Part shown: positions 21,670-29,046 of the stretch, one piece after another
Layout of the letters: each line of letters opens with the position of its first letter
Numbering within the stretch: position 1 is the first letter of the stretch
NCBI RefSeq assembly: GCF_016680995.1
Contig: NZ_JAEQMG010000125.1
Location: 1-29,231 of the forward strand
DNA: 29,231 nucleotides
Direction: 5' to 3'
DNA from: Ruminococcus difficilis
Lineage (GTDB): Bacteria > Bacillota_A > Clostridia > Oscillospirales > Acutalibacteraceae
Made by a program: the position numbers and the translations under genes
The notes under the pieces: generated by a model
What the model saw: the letters and a program-made list of their open reading frames with translations, nothing else
Database searches by the model: none
Told to the model about the DNA's origin: nothing

Positions 21670-22844
21670 AAATACGGTCGATTCTCTCAATCATATTGGC
21701 ATCTTTGCTGTTCGTCCTGACCGCTTGTGCAGGCAGTAACGATACTCATCCGACAGAGGTGACGGAGGCGGTTTCTCCGACGGAGAAAGGAGCCGGCTCG
21801 GACACAGAGCTCGGCGAGGCTTTTACCCGGATCGTCAGGAGCGACGGGATGCAGGGCGCTGTCTTAGCGGTTTACGGCGGGGAGGAGGTCTACGCCGAGG
21901 GCTTCGGCGAAGCGCTTGATGGCGTGCCGAATACGGTCGATACCCTCTACGGCGTCGCTTCGATCACCAAGCAATTCACCGCCGCCTGTATTTTGCAGTT
22001 GTATGAAAATAAAAAGCTCGATCTTGACGACAAGCTCAACCGTTTCTTCCCCGATTACGTTCACTCAGAGAAGATCACCCTGCGTCAGCTGTTGAGCCAG
22101 CGCTCGGGAATCCCCGATTATTCGGTCGAGACGCGTGAGGAGAAGATCGTCGCTTTCTGCGACGGGGATGAAACGCTCTCCGAGGCGGTCACACTCAGCA
22201 CCGACAATACCGCCGCTGAGAATATCGCGCTGATCCGCGATATGGTGTTCTCGTCCGATCTGGGCTTTACCCCGGGCGAGCGCTTCGAATACTCCGATTC
22301 CAACTACGGACTGCTCGCCGCGATCATTGAGAAGGTCTCGGGTATGTCATATCATGATTATGTGCGGGAGCATATTTTTAAGCCGCTTCATATCGCGCAC
22401 GCTTCGTTCATCGATGATTCCGCCGACGTGAAGGACGCGGTGATCGCTCAGACAGACCGCGTCGCGTTCTCCGAGGACTATTACGCCGTCAAGGGCGCCG
22501 AGTACGGCTGCGGCGACCTCTTGATCTCACCCCGCGAGCTGTATCTGTGGTACCGCGGACTGTTCGGCGAAAAGATCATCGGCGAGGCTTCTCTTAAAAT
22601 GATGACGACGAATTACAGCACGGAGGAGGGGATCGGCTACGGCTTCGGGCTGATGCTCGCGACTGTCGGCGGGAGCGAGGTCATGTACCATACGGGCTGG
22701 ATCCCCTCATGCAGCAGCGCCGTATTCTATATCCCCGATAAGGATTACTGCCAGATCGTGAGCGGCAACCGCTCTGTCGGCAATCCCCATCAGGTCGCGA
22801 TCGACCTGCTGGATCAGGCAATCGAACGATTATCACTTTCATAA
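21666..22844 (+). CDS. Beta-lactamase-fold serine hydrolase lipoprotein
   Basis: 392 residues from the ATG at 21666, which overlaps the upstream stop by 4 nt and follows GGATGG; a longer open frame upstream only shadows the Gx gene. Lipobox LTAC-A, lipidated Cys21. It belongs to the PF00144 class C/PBP-like family: Ser99-x-x-Lys102 in ASITKQF is the nucleophile motif, and HTG at 342-344 replaces KTG. The Tyr motif is Y209-S-D in EYSDSNYGLL, where most members have YSN. These enzymes cut or transfer D-Ala peptides, esters or other substrates; true beta-lactamase activity is not implied. A cell-wall or ester-hydrolase role on the outer face is most likely. The reason for co-transcription with NusG-II/Gx is unclear. 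Confidence 0.87.
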   Translation: MKIRSILSIILASLLFVLTACAGSNDTHPTEVTEAVSPTEKGAGSDTELGEAFTRIVRSDGMQGAVLAVYGGEEVYAEGFGEALDGVPNTVDTLYGVASITKQFTAACILQLYENKKLDLDDKLNRFFPDYVHSEKITLRQLLSQRSGIPDYSVETREEKIVAFCDGDETLSEAVTLSTDNTAAENIALIRDMVFSSDLGFTPGERFEYSDSNYGLLAAIIEKVSGMSYHDYVREHIFKPLHIAHASFIDDSADVKDAVIAQTDRVAFSEDYYAVKGAEYGCGDLLISPRELYLWYRGLFGEKIIGEASLKMMTTNYSTEEGIGYGFGLMLATVGGSEVMYHTGWIPSCSSAVFYIPDKDYCQIVSGNRSVGNPHQVAIDLLDQAIERLSLS

Positions 22845-22847
22845 ACA

Positions 22848-22887
22848 AAGGTCATCCCGAGACGGCGTGTCAAGGGATGGCCTTTTA
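22848..22887. terminator. Bidirectional terminator between convergent genes
   Basis: The stem AAAGGTCATCCC/GGGATGGCCTTT (one G-T pair) is followed by T on both strands (TTTT on plus, TTTGTTT on minus). It serves the gene ending at 22844 and possibly the minus gene ending at 22955. Two tandem copies of AATAGGATTA follow at about 22916-22935. Confidence 0.7.
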
Positions 22888-22954
22888 TGTTGTATCGTTA
22901 TTGCGAACATCCTATCAATAGGATTAAATAGGATTAATTAGAACGGTGTTGCCT

Positions 22955-23713
22955 TTATTTTGCGGCAATCGTAAACCAGAGCCAACAGAGTCCGTACAGG
23001 ATCGGCTGGTGTGCCAGGTAGATGATCAGGCTGTGCCTGCCGATGAAGTCGAGCACGGGGACGCGGCGGATGAAGGCGGCTTGCCACCCCTTCTTCTCGA
23101 TCAACCGCCATGCTTCAAAGCCGCTCAGGTACAGGAAGCTCCACGGCAGAATCGGGAAGTAGTCGGAGGAGTAGAACCGCTCGTCGGGGAAGCCGAGGAA
23201 CGCGAGAGAGCGGTATCGGTACAGCGCGTCGGGCAGACTGATCAAGGGGTGGGAAAAAATCCCGATATAACGGTGCGGTATGCCGTAGCAGAGCATGAAC
23301 AGGATGAAGAAGATCGCCATGCCGAGCAGCGGCGGGATGCGGCTGAGTTCCCTGCGTATCGCGAAGGTGATGATCATGGAGATACCCAGCAGGTTCAGCA
23401 CGCCGAACCATATCTGCTGTTCGGGGATGACGAGGACGGTGACGATCGTGATGAGAAAGCCGCACATACTGACGATGACGCCTCGTCGGTAGCCGTGGCG
23501 CGAGAAGTTGACCGCCATGCCCGAGATCAGGATGAAGGTGCCGCAGATCAGGCGCTCCCATACGATCGCGGCGGGATGCCGGTAGAAGTCCGCCCATACG
23601 CCGAACACACAGAAGATGTTGTAGCACAGGTGATAGACGATCATGTTGACGATCGCGGCGGCGCGGATGGCGTCGAGCAGGCTGTAGCGGGTCGGTGTTC
23701 TCTCGTTCGTCAT
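22955..23713 (-). CDS. DUF1624/HGSNAT-type membrane acyltransferase
   Basis: 252 residues, about seven membrane helices. The N-terminal RYSLLDAIRAAAIVNMIVYH with His28 matches the opening of the heparan-alpha-glucosaminide N-acetyltransferase catalytic family (PF07786), in which such a His is catalytic. FILISGMAVNFSRH and the C-terminal GRHSLIIYLAHQPILYG are also typical. Members move acetyl groups across or at the membrane onto sugars. The bacterial substrate is unknown; cell-wall or exopolysaccharide sugars are plausible. GGAGG precedes the ATG, and the gene is monocistronic. Confidence 0.85.
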   Translation of the reverse strand: MTNERTPTRYSLLDAIRAAAIVNMIVYHLCYNIFCVFGVWADFYRHPAAIVWERLICGTFILISGMAVNFSRHGYRRGVIVSMCGFLITIVTVLVIPEQQIWFGVLNLLGISMIITFAIRRELSRIPPLLGMAIFFILFMLCYGIPHRYIGIFSHPLISLPDALYRYRSLAFLGFPDERFYSSDYFPILPWSFLYLSGFEAWRLIEKKGWQAAFIRRVPVLDFIGRHSLIIYLAHQPILYGLCWLWFTIAAK

Positions 23714-23740
23714 AGGTTCCTCCGTCTTTTTGATAAAACC

Positions 23741-23769
23741 ATCTTACAGGAAATGAAAGGATTTTGCAA
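23741..23769 (-). promoter_or_regulatory. Probable promoter of the DUF1624 gene
   Basis: Minus strand: TTGCAA (23764-23769), 17 bp, TAAGAT (23741-23746). The small inverted repeat AATCTG/CAGATT (23768-23773 with 23780-23785) sits at the -35 and could be an operator or chance. Confidence 0.6.
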
Positions 23770-23835
23770 TCTGTTTTTGCAGATTAGGCGGGCAGTCTTG
23801 TGCGTTTTCTTCACAATTGATCTGTGTGTTCTGTG

Positions 23836-23864
23836 ATGACTTTTGTCGAATATTGTGATATAAT
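23836..23864 (+). promoter_or_regulatory. Probable promoter of the fakA cluster
   Basis: Perfect TATAAT (23859-23864) with ATGACT 17 bp upstream (23836-23841; 4 of 6 matches to TTGACA). It lies 45 bp before the fakA ATG. Confidence 0.6.
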
Positions 23865-23909
23865 TGTAAAAGCGTGTGCTTAAACCCATTTCCTATGAAA
23901 GGAATAATT

Positions 23910-25541
23910 ATGATTACTAGCATTGACGGAAGATTATATCTGAACATGCTCCGCGCGGGCGCACAGCGGCTGGACGCCAACCGGACGGCGGTGAACGACC
24001 TCAACGTTTTTCCGATACCGGACGGCGATACGGGCGATAATATGTTCATGACCGTGAACGCGGGCGCTGCCAAGGCGACTGAGAGCGAGCTGCTCGGCGA
24101 TGTTGCGACCGACGCGGCGCGCCGGATGCTCCTCGGCGCGCGTGGCAACTCCGGCGTGATCCTCTCGCGTATCTTCGCGGGGATCGCGAAGGGGGTGGAG
24201 GATGCCGCGGCGCTGGATACCGTGGGCTTTATCCGAGCGATGGAGCTGGGCGTCGACGAGGCTTACGGCGCGGTCTCGACCCCCGTAGAGGGCACGATCC
24301 TCACCGTCTACCGTGAGGGCGTGGAAAAGACCGCACAGGCGAAGCCCGAGAGCTTTGAGGAGCTGTTCGATACCCTGCTGCCCGAGCTGACCGATTCGCT
24401 GGAGCATACCCCTGACAAGCTCGACGTTCTGCGTGACGCGGGCGTGGTCGATTCCGGCGGGGCGGGGCTCGTCTATATCGCTCAGGGCATGGGCGAGGCG
24501 CTCTCGGGCGGAGCGTATGAGGCGCTGTCGTCCTCCGCGACCCCTCAGAACGTTGATCTCGACGCCTTCACCGAGGACAGTGTGCTCCGGTTCGGCTACT
24601 GTACCGAGTTTTTGCTCCGTTTACAGCGCAGCAAGGTCGATATCGACCGCTTCGATACCGACGCTTTTACGGATTGGCTGAACAGCGTGGGCGATTCGGT
24701 GGTCTGCTTCAAGGAGGGCAGTATCGTCAAGGTGCATGTCCATACCAAGACCCCCGGCGATATCCTCAATCACTGTCAGCAGTACGGCGAGTTTTTAACC
24801 ACCAAGATCGAGAACATGACCCTCCAGCACAACGGCAGTCACTCCATGCAGGAGCTGAAGCTTCGCAACAGGGAGCATCAGAAGCCTTTCGGTATCGTGA
24901 CGGTAGCGTCGGGCGACGGACTAAGGGATCTGTTTACCTCCCTGGGCGTCGACGTGGTTGTCGACGGAGGTCAGAGCATGAATCCCTCCGCCGAGGAGCT
25001 GGTCAAAGCGTTCGATACCTGTAACGCCGAGACGGTCTATGTCTTCCCGAACAACAGCAATATCATCCTCACCGCCGAGCAGGCGGCACAGCTGTATCAG
25101 GGCTCCGATATCCGCGTCGTCCGTACAAAGAATATCGGCGAGGGCTACGCCGCGATCTCGATGTTTGATCCCGAGGCGGGCGATCCCGAGACGATCGTCG
25201 AAGGGCTGAACGAGGTCGCACGGGGCGTTGTCACCGGCATGGTGTCCCGCGCGTCCCGCGACGTCAGCGGCGAGGTCGAGGTCGTCAAGGATGATTACAT
25301 CGGTTTCGTCGGCAATAAGATCTATGTCGATGAAAAAACGCCCGAAGCGGCGCTGACCGCGCTGTGCGAAAGCCTTAACGCGGGCAGCTATGATATCCTA
25401 CTGATCCTGGCGGGCGGCGATACCGACGCCGCACATGCCTCTGATATGGCGGAAAGGCTCACCGCGAGCTACCGCCGCAGCGAGGTCATCATGCTCGACG
25501 GCGGCCAGCCGATCTATGATTACATTCTGATTTTGGAATGA
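23910..25541 (+). CDS. fakA: Fatty acid kinase, catalytic subunit FakA (DhaL/DAK family, YloV-like)
   Basis: Phosphorylates fatty acids held by a FakB protein, giving acyl-phosphate for phospholipid synthesis; cytoplasmic. 543 residues, about the family length. The N-terminal DhaL ATP-binding domain has NVFPIPDGDTGDNM with metal ligands Asp38, Asp40 and Asp43, then GARGNSGVILSRIFAG and DSGGAGLVYIAQG. The middle and C-terminal FakA domains are present: HVHTKTPGDILNH (with the His used for FakB binding in this family), then VTVASGDGLRDLFTSLGVDVVVDGGQSMNPS and FPNNSNIILTAEQA. The ATG at 23910 is preceded by AAAGGA; an earlier in-frame ATG lacks a site. The next gene is a DegV-family protein, its expected partner. 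Confidence 0.93.
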   Translation: MITSIDGRLYLNMLRAGAQRLDANRTAVNDLNVFPIPDGDTGDNMFMTVNAGAAKATESELLGDVATDAARRMLLGARGNSGVILSRIFAGIAKGVEDAAALDTVGFIRAMELGVDEAYGAVSTPVEGTILTVYREGVEKTAQAKPESFEELFDTLLPELTDSLEHTPDKLDVLRDAGVVDSGGAGLVYIAQGMGEALSGGAYEALSSSATPQNVDLDAFTEDSVLRFGYCTEFLLRLQRSKVDIDRFDTDAFTDWLNSVGDSVVCFKEGSIVKVHVHTKTPGDILNHCQQYGEFLTTKIENMTLQHNGSHSMQELKLRNREHQKPFGIVTVASGDGLRDLFTSLGVDVVVDGGQSMNPSAEELVKAFDTCNAETVYVFPNNSNIILTAEQAAQLYQGSDIRVVRTKNIGEGYAAISMFDPEAGDPETIVEGLNEVARGVVTGMVSRASRDVSGEVEVVKDDYIGFVGNKIYVDEKTPEAALTALCESLNAGSYDILLILAGGDTDAAHASDMAERLTASYRRSEVIMLDGGQPIYDYILILE

Positions 25542-25620
25542 TCTGCTTCGGCACAAATACGAAGAAAAATGATAACGGATATGATCTGCATTGCGGGAGG
25601 GGAATCCGCCCACCTTGTTC

Positions 25621-25666
25621 GGTTGAGATTGCCACGTCATGACCTGCGGTCATTCCTCGCAATGAC
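25621..25666 (-). repeat. Dispersed GATTGCC palindrome, copy between fakA and fakB
   Basis: GGTTGAGATTGCCACGTC, inner stem ATGAC-CTGCG-GTCAT, then TCCTCGCAATGAC on the plus strand. It lies 22 bp before the fakB start codon and should form a hairpin in the fakA-fakB mRNA. No terminator is visible in this 146-bp gap. Confidence 0.75.
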
Positions 25667-25687
25667 ATCTTATATAAGGAGAAAGCC

Positions 25688-26563
25688 ATGTTAATTCTGT
25701 TTACCGATACCGATACCGACATCACCCCCGCGCAGGCGAAGGAGTACGGCTACCACCTCATCAGCATGCCGTATTCGATCGACGGCGAGACCACCTACCC
25801 TTATGAGGACTTTGAGGAATTCGACGCGCACGCGTTCTATGATAAGCTCCGCGGCGGGGTATTACCGAACACCTCCGCGATCTCGACGCAGCGCTACAAG
25901 GATTACTTCGAGCCGCATTTCAAAAACGGCGACGATATCCTTTACGTCCACTTCTCCCGCAACATGACCGCCACCTTCGATAACATGGATATCGCGGTCA
26001 AGGAGCTTCTGGAGCAGTATCCCGACTGTCATTTCTATGAGATCGACACCATGGGCATCACCCTCTGCTCGCTGCAGACCGTGCTGGAGATCGGCGACCT
26101 CTACAAGGCGGGTAAGACCGCCGAGGAGCTGCTCGCTTACGCTGACAGAGAGGTGAAGAAGGTCGCGTGCTACTTCTTCGCGGATGATCTGCGATTCTTC
26201 CGCCACAGCGGCAGGGTCTCGGGTATCGCGGGTACAATGGGCACGCTCTTGGGTATCCGCCCCATCATCTATATGAACGACGAGGGCAAGATGGTCTCCG
26301 TCGGTAAGGAGAAGGGCAGAGTCAAGGCGATGGAGCGCCTGCTCAGCTATGTGGACGCGCTCGGCGAGGACGTCAAGGATCACCGCGTACTGATCGGCAA
26401 CACCGACAGCCGCGATATCGCCGAGGAGATCGAGCGTATGCTCAAGGAGCGCTACGGCAGAGACCTGCGTACCATGATCGTCGACGTCAACCCCACCGCG
26501 GGTTCTCACTGCGGTCCCAACACCGTGGGTATCTGCTTCCACGGCAAGAGAAGATCATTATGA
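25688..26563 (+). CDS. fakB: DegV-family fatty acid-binding protein FakB
   Basis: Binds a fatty acid in its core and presents the carboxyl group to FakA. 291 residues, the family length. The N-terminus TDTDTDIT corresponds to the DSTSDL strand. PNTSAISTQRY is at the place of the TSQPS motif, and YVHFSRNMTATFDN at the place of the 'SS.LSGTY' phosphate loop. DDLRFFRHSGRVSG and the C-terminal AGSHCGPNTVG are the usual DegV elements (H.GPG..G). The sequence departs from consensus at the second motif (FSRNMTATF), so lipid preference may be unusual. AAGGAG lies before the ATG. The stop overlaps the next start by 4 nt. Confidence 0.88.
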   Translation: MLILFTDTDTDITPAQAKEYGYHLISMPYSIDGETTYPYEDFEEFDAHAFYDKLRGGVLPNTSAISTQRYKDYFEPHFKNGDDILYVHFSRNMTATFDNMDIAVKELLEQYPDCHFYEIDTMGITLCSLQTVLEIGDLYKAGKTAEELLAYADREVKKVACYFFADDLRFFRHSGRVSGIAGTMGTLLGIRPIIYMNDEGKMVSVGKEKGRVKAMERLLSYVDALGEDVKDHRVLIGNTDSRDIAEEIERMLKERYGRDLRTMIVDVNPTAGSHCGPNTVGICFHGKRRSL

Positions 26564-27684
26564 TTACCATACAAGAAGTCAAAACAAAGAAGCAGCAGCG
26601 ACAGTTCGTGGACTTCCCGCTGGAGCTGTATAAGGATAACCCGTACTTTGTCCCGCCGCTGTACGGCGACGAGATGGGGATGTTCAAGGCGGGCTTCATC
26701 TACAACGAGACCTGCGACGTGATCAATTACCTTGCCTACGACGGCGAGAAGGTCGTCGGGCGGATCCAGGGCATCATCCAGCGCGCCTCCAACGAAAAGA
26801 ATCACGAGAAGCGCGTGCGATTCAACCGCTTTGATGCGATCGACAGCCGCGAGGTCGCTTCGGCGCTGTTCGGCGCCGTTGAGAAGTGGGCGGTCAAAAA
26901 GGGCATGGATACCGCCTGCGGCCCGCTGGGCTTCTCCGATCTCGAGCGCGAGGGGCTGTTGGTGGAAGGTTTCGACCAGCTCTCCACCTTCGAGGAACAG
27001 TACAACGCCGCCTACTACGGCACACTGATCGAGAGCCTCGGCTATGAGAAGGAGGTCGACTGGCTCGAATCCAAGATCTATCTGCCCGATAACGACGACG
27101 GCAGTATGAAGAAGATGGCGGATTTCGTCATGAAGCGCTATAACCTGCATCTGGGTGAAGCGAAGAACATCGACGATTTTATCAGAAAATACGGCGACGA
27201 TTTCTTCGGTCTGATCGATAAGGGCTACGAGCACCTTTACGGCACCGTGCCGTTCACCCGGGCGATGAAGGACGAGATCATCAAGTCGTTCAAGCTGATC
27301 GTTGACCTGAAGCACGTCGCGATCATCTTAGATGAAAATAACCGCGCGGTATGCATCGGTATCTGCTTTCCCTCGATCGCGAGGGCGGTGCAGAAGTCGC
27401 GGGGCAAGCTGACTCCCGCCGCTCTGGTACGCCTGCTCAGGGCGATCAGGCACCCGAAGGTCATCGACCTCGGGCTGATCGCGGTGGAGCCGAGCTACCT
27501 CAACCGCGGTATCTCGGCGGTGATATGCAGCGCCGTGATGGATATGCTCAGGGACGGCGGCATCGAGTATGCCGAGACCAACCTGAATCTCGAGACCAAC
27601 AGCGCGATCCTGAATCAGTGGAAGCGCTTCAAAGAGGTGCGCCATAAGCGCCGCCGCGCGTATGTAAAGAGGCTTGTGGAATGA
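26560..27684 (+). CDS. GNAT-like acyltransferase of unknown substrate, in the lipid operon
   Basis: 374 residues, no signal peptide or membrane helix. It belongs to a large GNAT-like family recognisable by an N-terminal FPLELYKDNPYFVPPLYGDE, then VGRIQGIIQ, CGPLGFSDLEREGLLVEGFD, YYGTLIESLGYEKEVDW, and a C-terminal acyl-CoA-fold segment GLIAVEPSYLNRGISAVICSA (from about residue 305) with NLNLETNSAILNQW. The exact reaction is unknown. Its start overlaps the fakB stop and its stop overlaps the plsX start, each by ATGA, so its product is made in step with the fatty-acid activation enzymes. An acyl-ACP- or acyl-phosphate-dependent acyltransferase is a fair inference; a plain acetyltransferase is the alternative. 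Confidence 0.8.
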   Translation: MITIQEVKTKKQQRQFVDFPLELYKDNPYFVPPLYGDEMGMFKAGFIYNETCDVINYLAYDGEKVVGRIQGIIQRASNEKNHEKRVRFNRFDAIDSREVASALFGAVEKWAVKKGMDTACGPLGFSDLEREGLLVEGFDQLSTFEEQYNAAYYGTLIESLGYEKEVDWLESKIYLPDNDDGSMKKMADFVMKRYNLHLGEAKNIDDFIRKYGDDFFGLIDKGYEHLYGTVPFTRAMKDEIIKSFKLIVDLKHVAIILDENNRAVCIGICFPSIARAVQKSRGKLTPAALVRLLRAIRHPKVIDLGLIAVEPSYLNRGISAVICSAVMDMLRDGGIEYAETNLNLETNSAILNQWKRFKEVRHKRRRAYVKRLVE

Positions 27685-28682
27685 AGATCATCGTAGACTG
27701 TTTCGGCGGGGACAAAAGCCCCTCGGCGAACGTAGAGGGCGCTGTCCTCGCCTTAAAAGAGCACAGCGACCTGAGCCTGATCCTGACAGGCGATGAAAAT
27801 GTGATAAAAACGGAGCTTGACCGTCTCGGCTACACGGGCGATCGTATCGAGATCGTCCATGCGCCGGAGGTGATCACCGGTGAGGATAAGCCTACCGACG
27901 CCATCCGCCTCAAGCGGGAGAGCTCCATGATCAAGGCGATCGCCATGCTCCGCAAGGAGCCGGATATCGCGGGTATGGTGTCTACCGGCGCGACCGGCGC
28001 GCTGATCGCCGCCGCGACCCTGAGGATCGGACGGATCAGAGGGATCAGACGCCCGGCGTTCTGTCCGCTCCTGCCGACGATGGACGGCGGGATCGTAGGT
28101 ATCTGCGATTCGGGCGCGAACGTGGATATCACCCCCGAGATGCTGGTGCATCAGGCGATCCTCGGCACGGCATATCTCAGGAACGTTTATAACGTTAAGG
28201 ATCCCCGCGTCGCCCTGCTGAATATCGGCGTTGAGAGCGAGAAGGGCGACGACCTGCGCAAGACTGCTTACCCTATGCTCGAAGCGTGCGGGGCGATCAA
28301 CTTTGTCGGCAACATGGAGAGCCGCGACCTGCTGTCGGGCAAGTATGATTTGGTTGTCTGTGACGGCTTCTCGGGCAACGTGCTGGTCAAATCGACCGAG
28401 GGTACGGCGCTCGAGCTGCTCAAAAAGCTGAAAAAGGATATCTACTCCAAGACGATCTATAAGCTCGGCGCGCTGCTGATGAAGAAGATGTTCATGGAGG
28501 AGAAGGAGTTCATGAATTACCACAACTACGGCGGCTCCGTGCTGCTTGGCTGTGAGAAAACCGTCGTCAAGGGGCATGGCAGCTCCGACGCGAGGGCGGT
28601 GAAGATCTGCATCGACCAGGCGTACCGGATGTCCGCGGGCGCGATGAACGCCGAGATCGAAGCGGCTTTACAGCAATTGTAA
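27681..28682 (+). CDS. plsX: Phosphate acyltransferase PlsX
   Basis: Converts acyl-ACP and phosphate to acyl-phosphate (and back), feeding PlsY in phosphatidic acid synthesis; a peripheral membrane enzyme. 333 residues, normal length. Signatures: KIIVDCFGGDKSP at the N-terminus, MVSTGATGALIAAATLRIGR, CDSGANVDITPEML, LLNIGVESEKGD, CDGFSGNVLVKSTEG, and YGGSVLLGCEKTVVKGHGSS. The start overlaps the upstream gene by 4 nt, with AGAGG 8 bp upstream. The next gene is acpP, separated by a 75-bp gap that contains a palindromic repeat. PlsX with ACP is the common arrangement. Confidence 0.96.
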   Translation: MKIIVDCFGGDKSPSANVEGAVLALKEHSDLSLILTGDENVIKTELDRLGYTGDRIEIVHAPEVITGEDKPTDAIRLKRESSMIKAIAMLRKEPDIAGMVSTGATGALIAAATLRIGRIRGIRRPAFCPLLPTMDGGIVGICDSGANVDITPEMLVHQAILGTAYLRNVYNVKDPRVALLNIGVESEKGDDLRKTAYPMLEACGAINFVGNMESRDLLSGKYDLVVCDGFSGNVLVKSTEGTALELLKKLKKDIYSKTIYKLGALLMKKMFMEEKEFMNYHNYGGSVLLGCEKTVVKGHGSSDARAVKICIDQAYRMSAGAMNAEIEAALQQL

Positions 28683-28688
28683 TATGTT

Positions 28689-28742
28689 ATTGCGAGGAGC
28701 GAACACACGTGTTCAGCGACGCGGCAATCTCAACCGATAAAA
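28689..28742 (+). repeat. Dispersed GATTGCC palindrome, copy between plsX and acpP
   Basis: Reads ATTGCGAGGAGC, inner stem GAACAC-AC-GTGTTC, then AGCGACGCGGCAATC and CAACCGATAAAA. Its last 25 nt (28718-28742) are identical, in gene-relative orientation, to the copy before valS. It would form a hairpin just upstream of the acpP ribosome binding site, possibly marking a processing site or tuning acpP translation. Confidence 0.75.
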
Positions 28743-28757
28743 CAGAGGAGAGTTATC

Positions 28758-28982
28758 ATGTTTGAAGAACTGGCAAAGATACTGGACGAACAGCTCCATT
28801 TGAACGGGATGGAGATCACCCCCGAGAGCCGTATCAAGGAGGATCTCGGCGCAGACAGCCTCGATGTGTTACAGATGCTCATGACCATCGAGGAGGAGAA
28901 GGGTATCGTCATCCCCGATGAGGAGCTGGCGACCTTTGAGAAGGTCGGCGATATCGTCGCCTATCTCGAGAAGAATCAGTAA
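28758..28982 (+). CDS. acpP: Acyl carrier protein
   Basis: 74 residues, acidic, cytoplasmic. Ser34 in GADSLDVLQML is the site for the 4'-phosphopantetheine arm (DSL motif). The four-helix ACP pattern is clear: FEELAKILDEQL, IKEDLGADSLD, DEELATFEKVGDIVAYLE. It carries growing and finished acyl chains for fatty-acid synthesis and for PlsX. GAGGAG precedes the ATG. It is the last gene of the lipid cluster in view; the usual downstream neighbours in Firmicutes (rnc, smc) are not present within the next 250 bp. Confidence 0.96.
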   Translation: MFEELAKILDEQLHLNGMEITPESRIKEDLGADSLDVLQMLMTIEEEKGIVIPDEELATFEKVGDIVAYLEKNQ

Positions 28983-29002
28983 TTGAAGATCATTACATAA
29001 TC

Positions 29003-29030
29003 AGCGCCCGGAGTAGCTGCTCCGGGCGCT
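29003..29030 (+). terminator. Hairpin after acpP
   Basis: The 11-bp perfect stem AGCGCCCGGAG/CTCCGGGCGCT encloses the loop TAGCTG, 20 bp past the acpP stop. It lacks a T-tract (CAGATTG follows), so it is either a weak terminator or a 3'-end stabilising hairpin. Confidence 0.5.
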
Positions 29031-29046
29031 CAGATTGTAGAAAAAC

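Noticed and set aside
22946..23836. A 296-codon plus-strand frame opposite the DUF1624 gene
   Set aside because: Antisense to a membrane protein with clear helices and a good ribosome binding site; its translation is unbroken charged low-complexity sequence.
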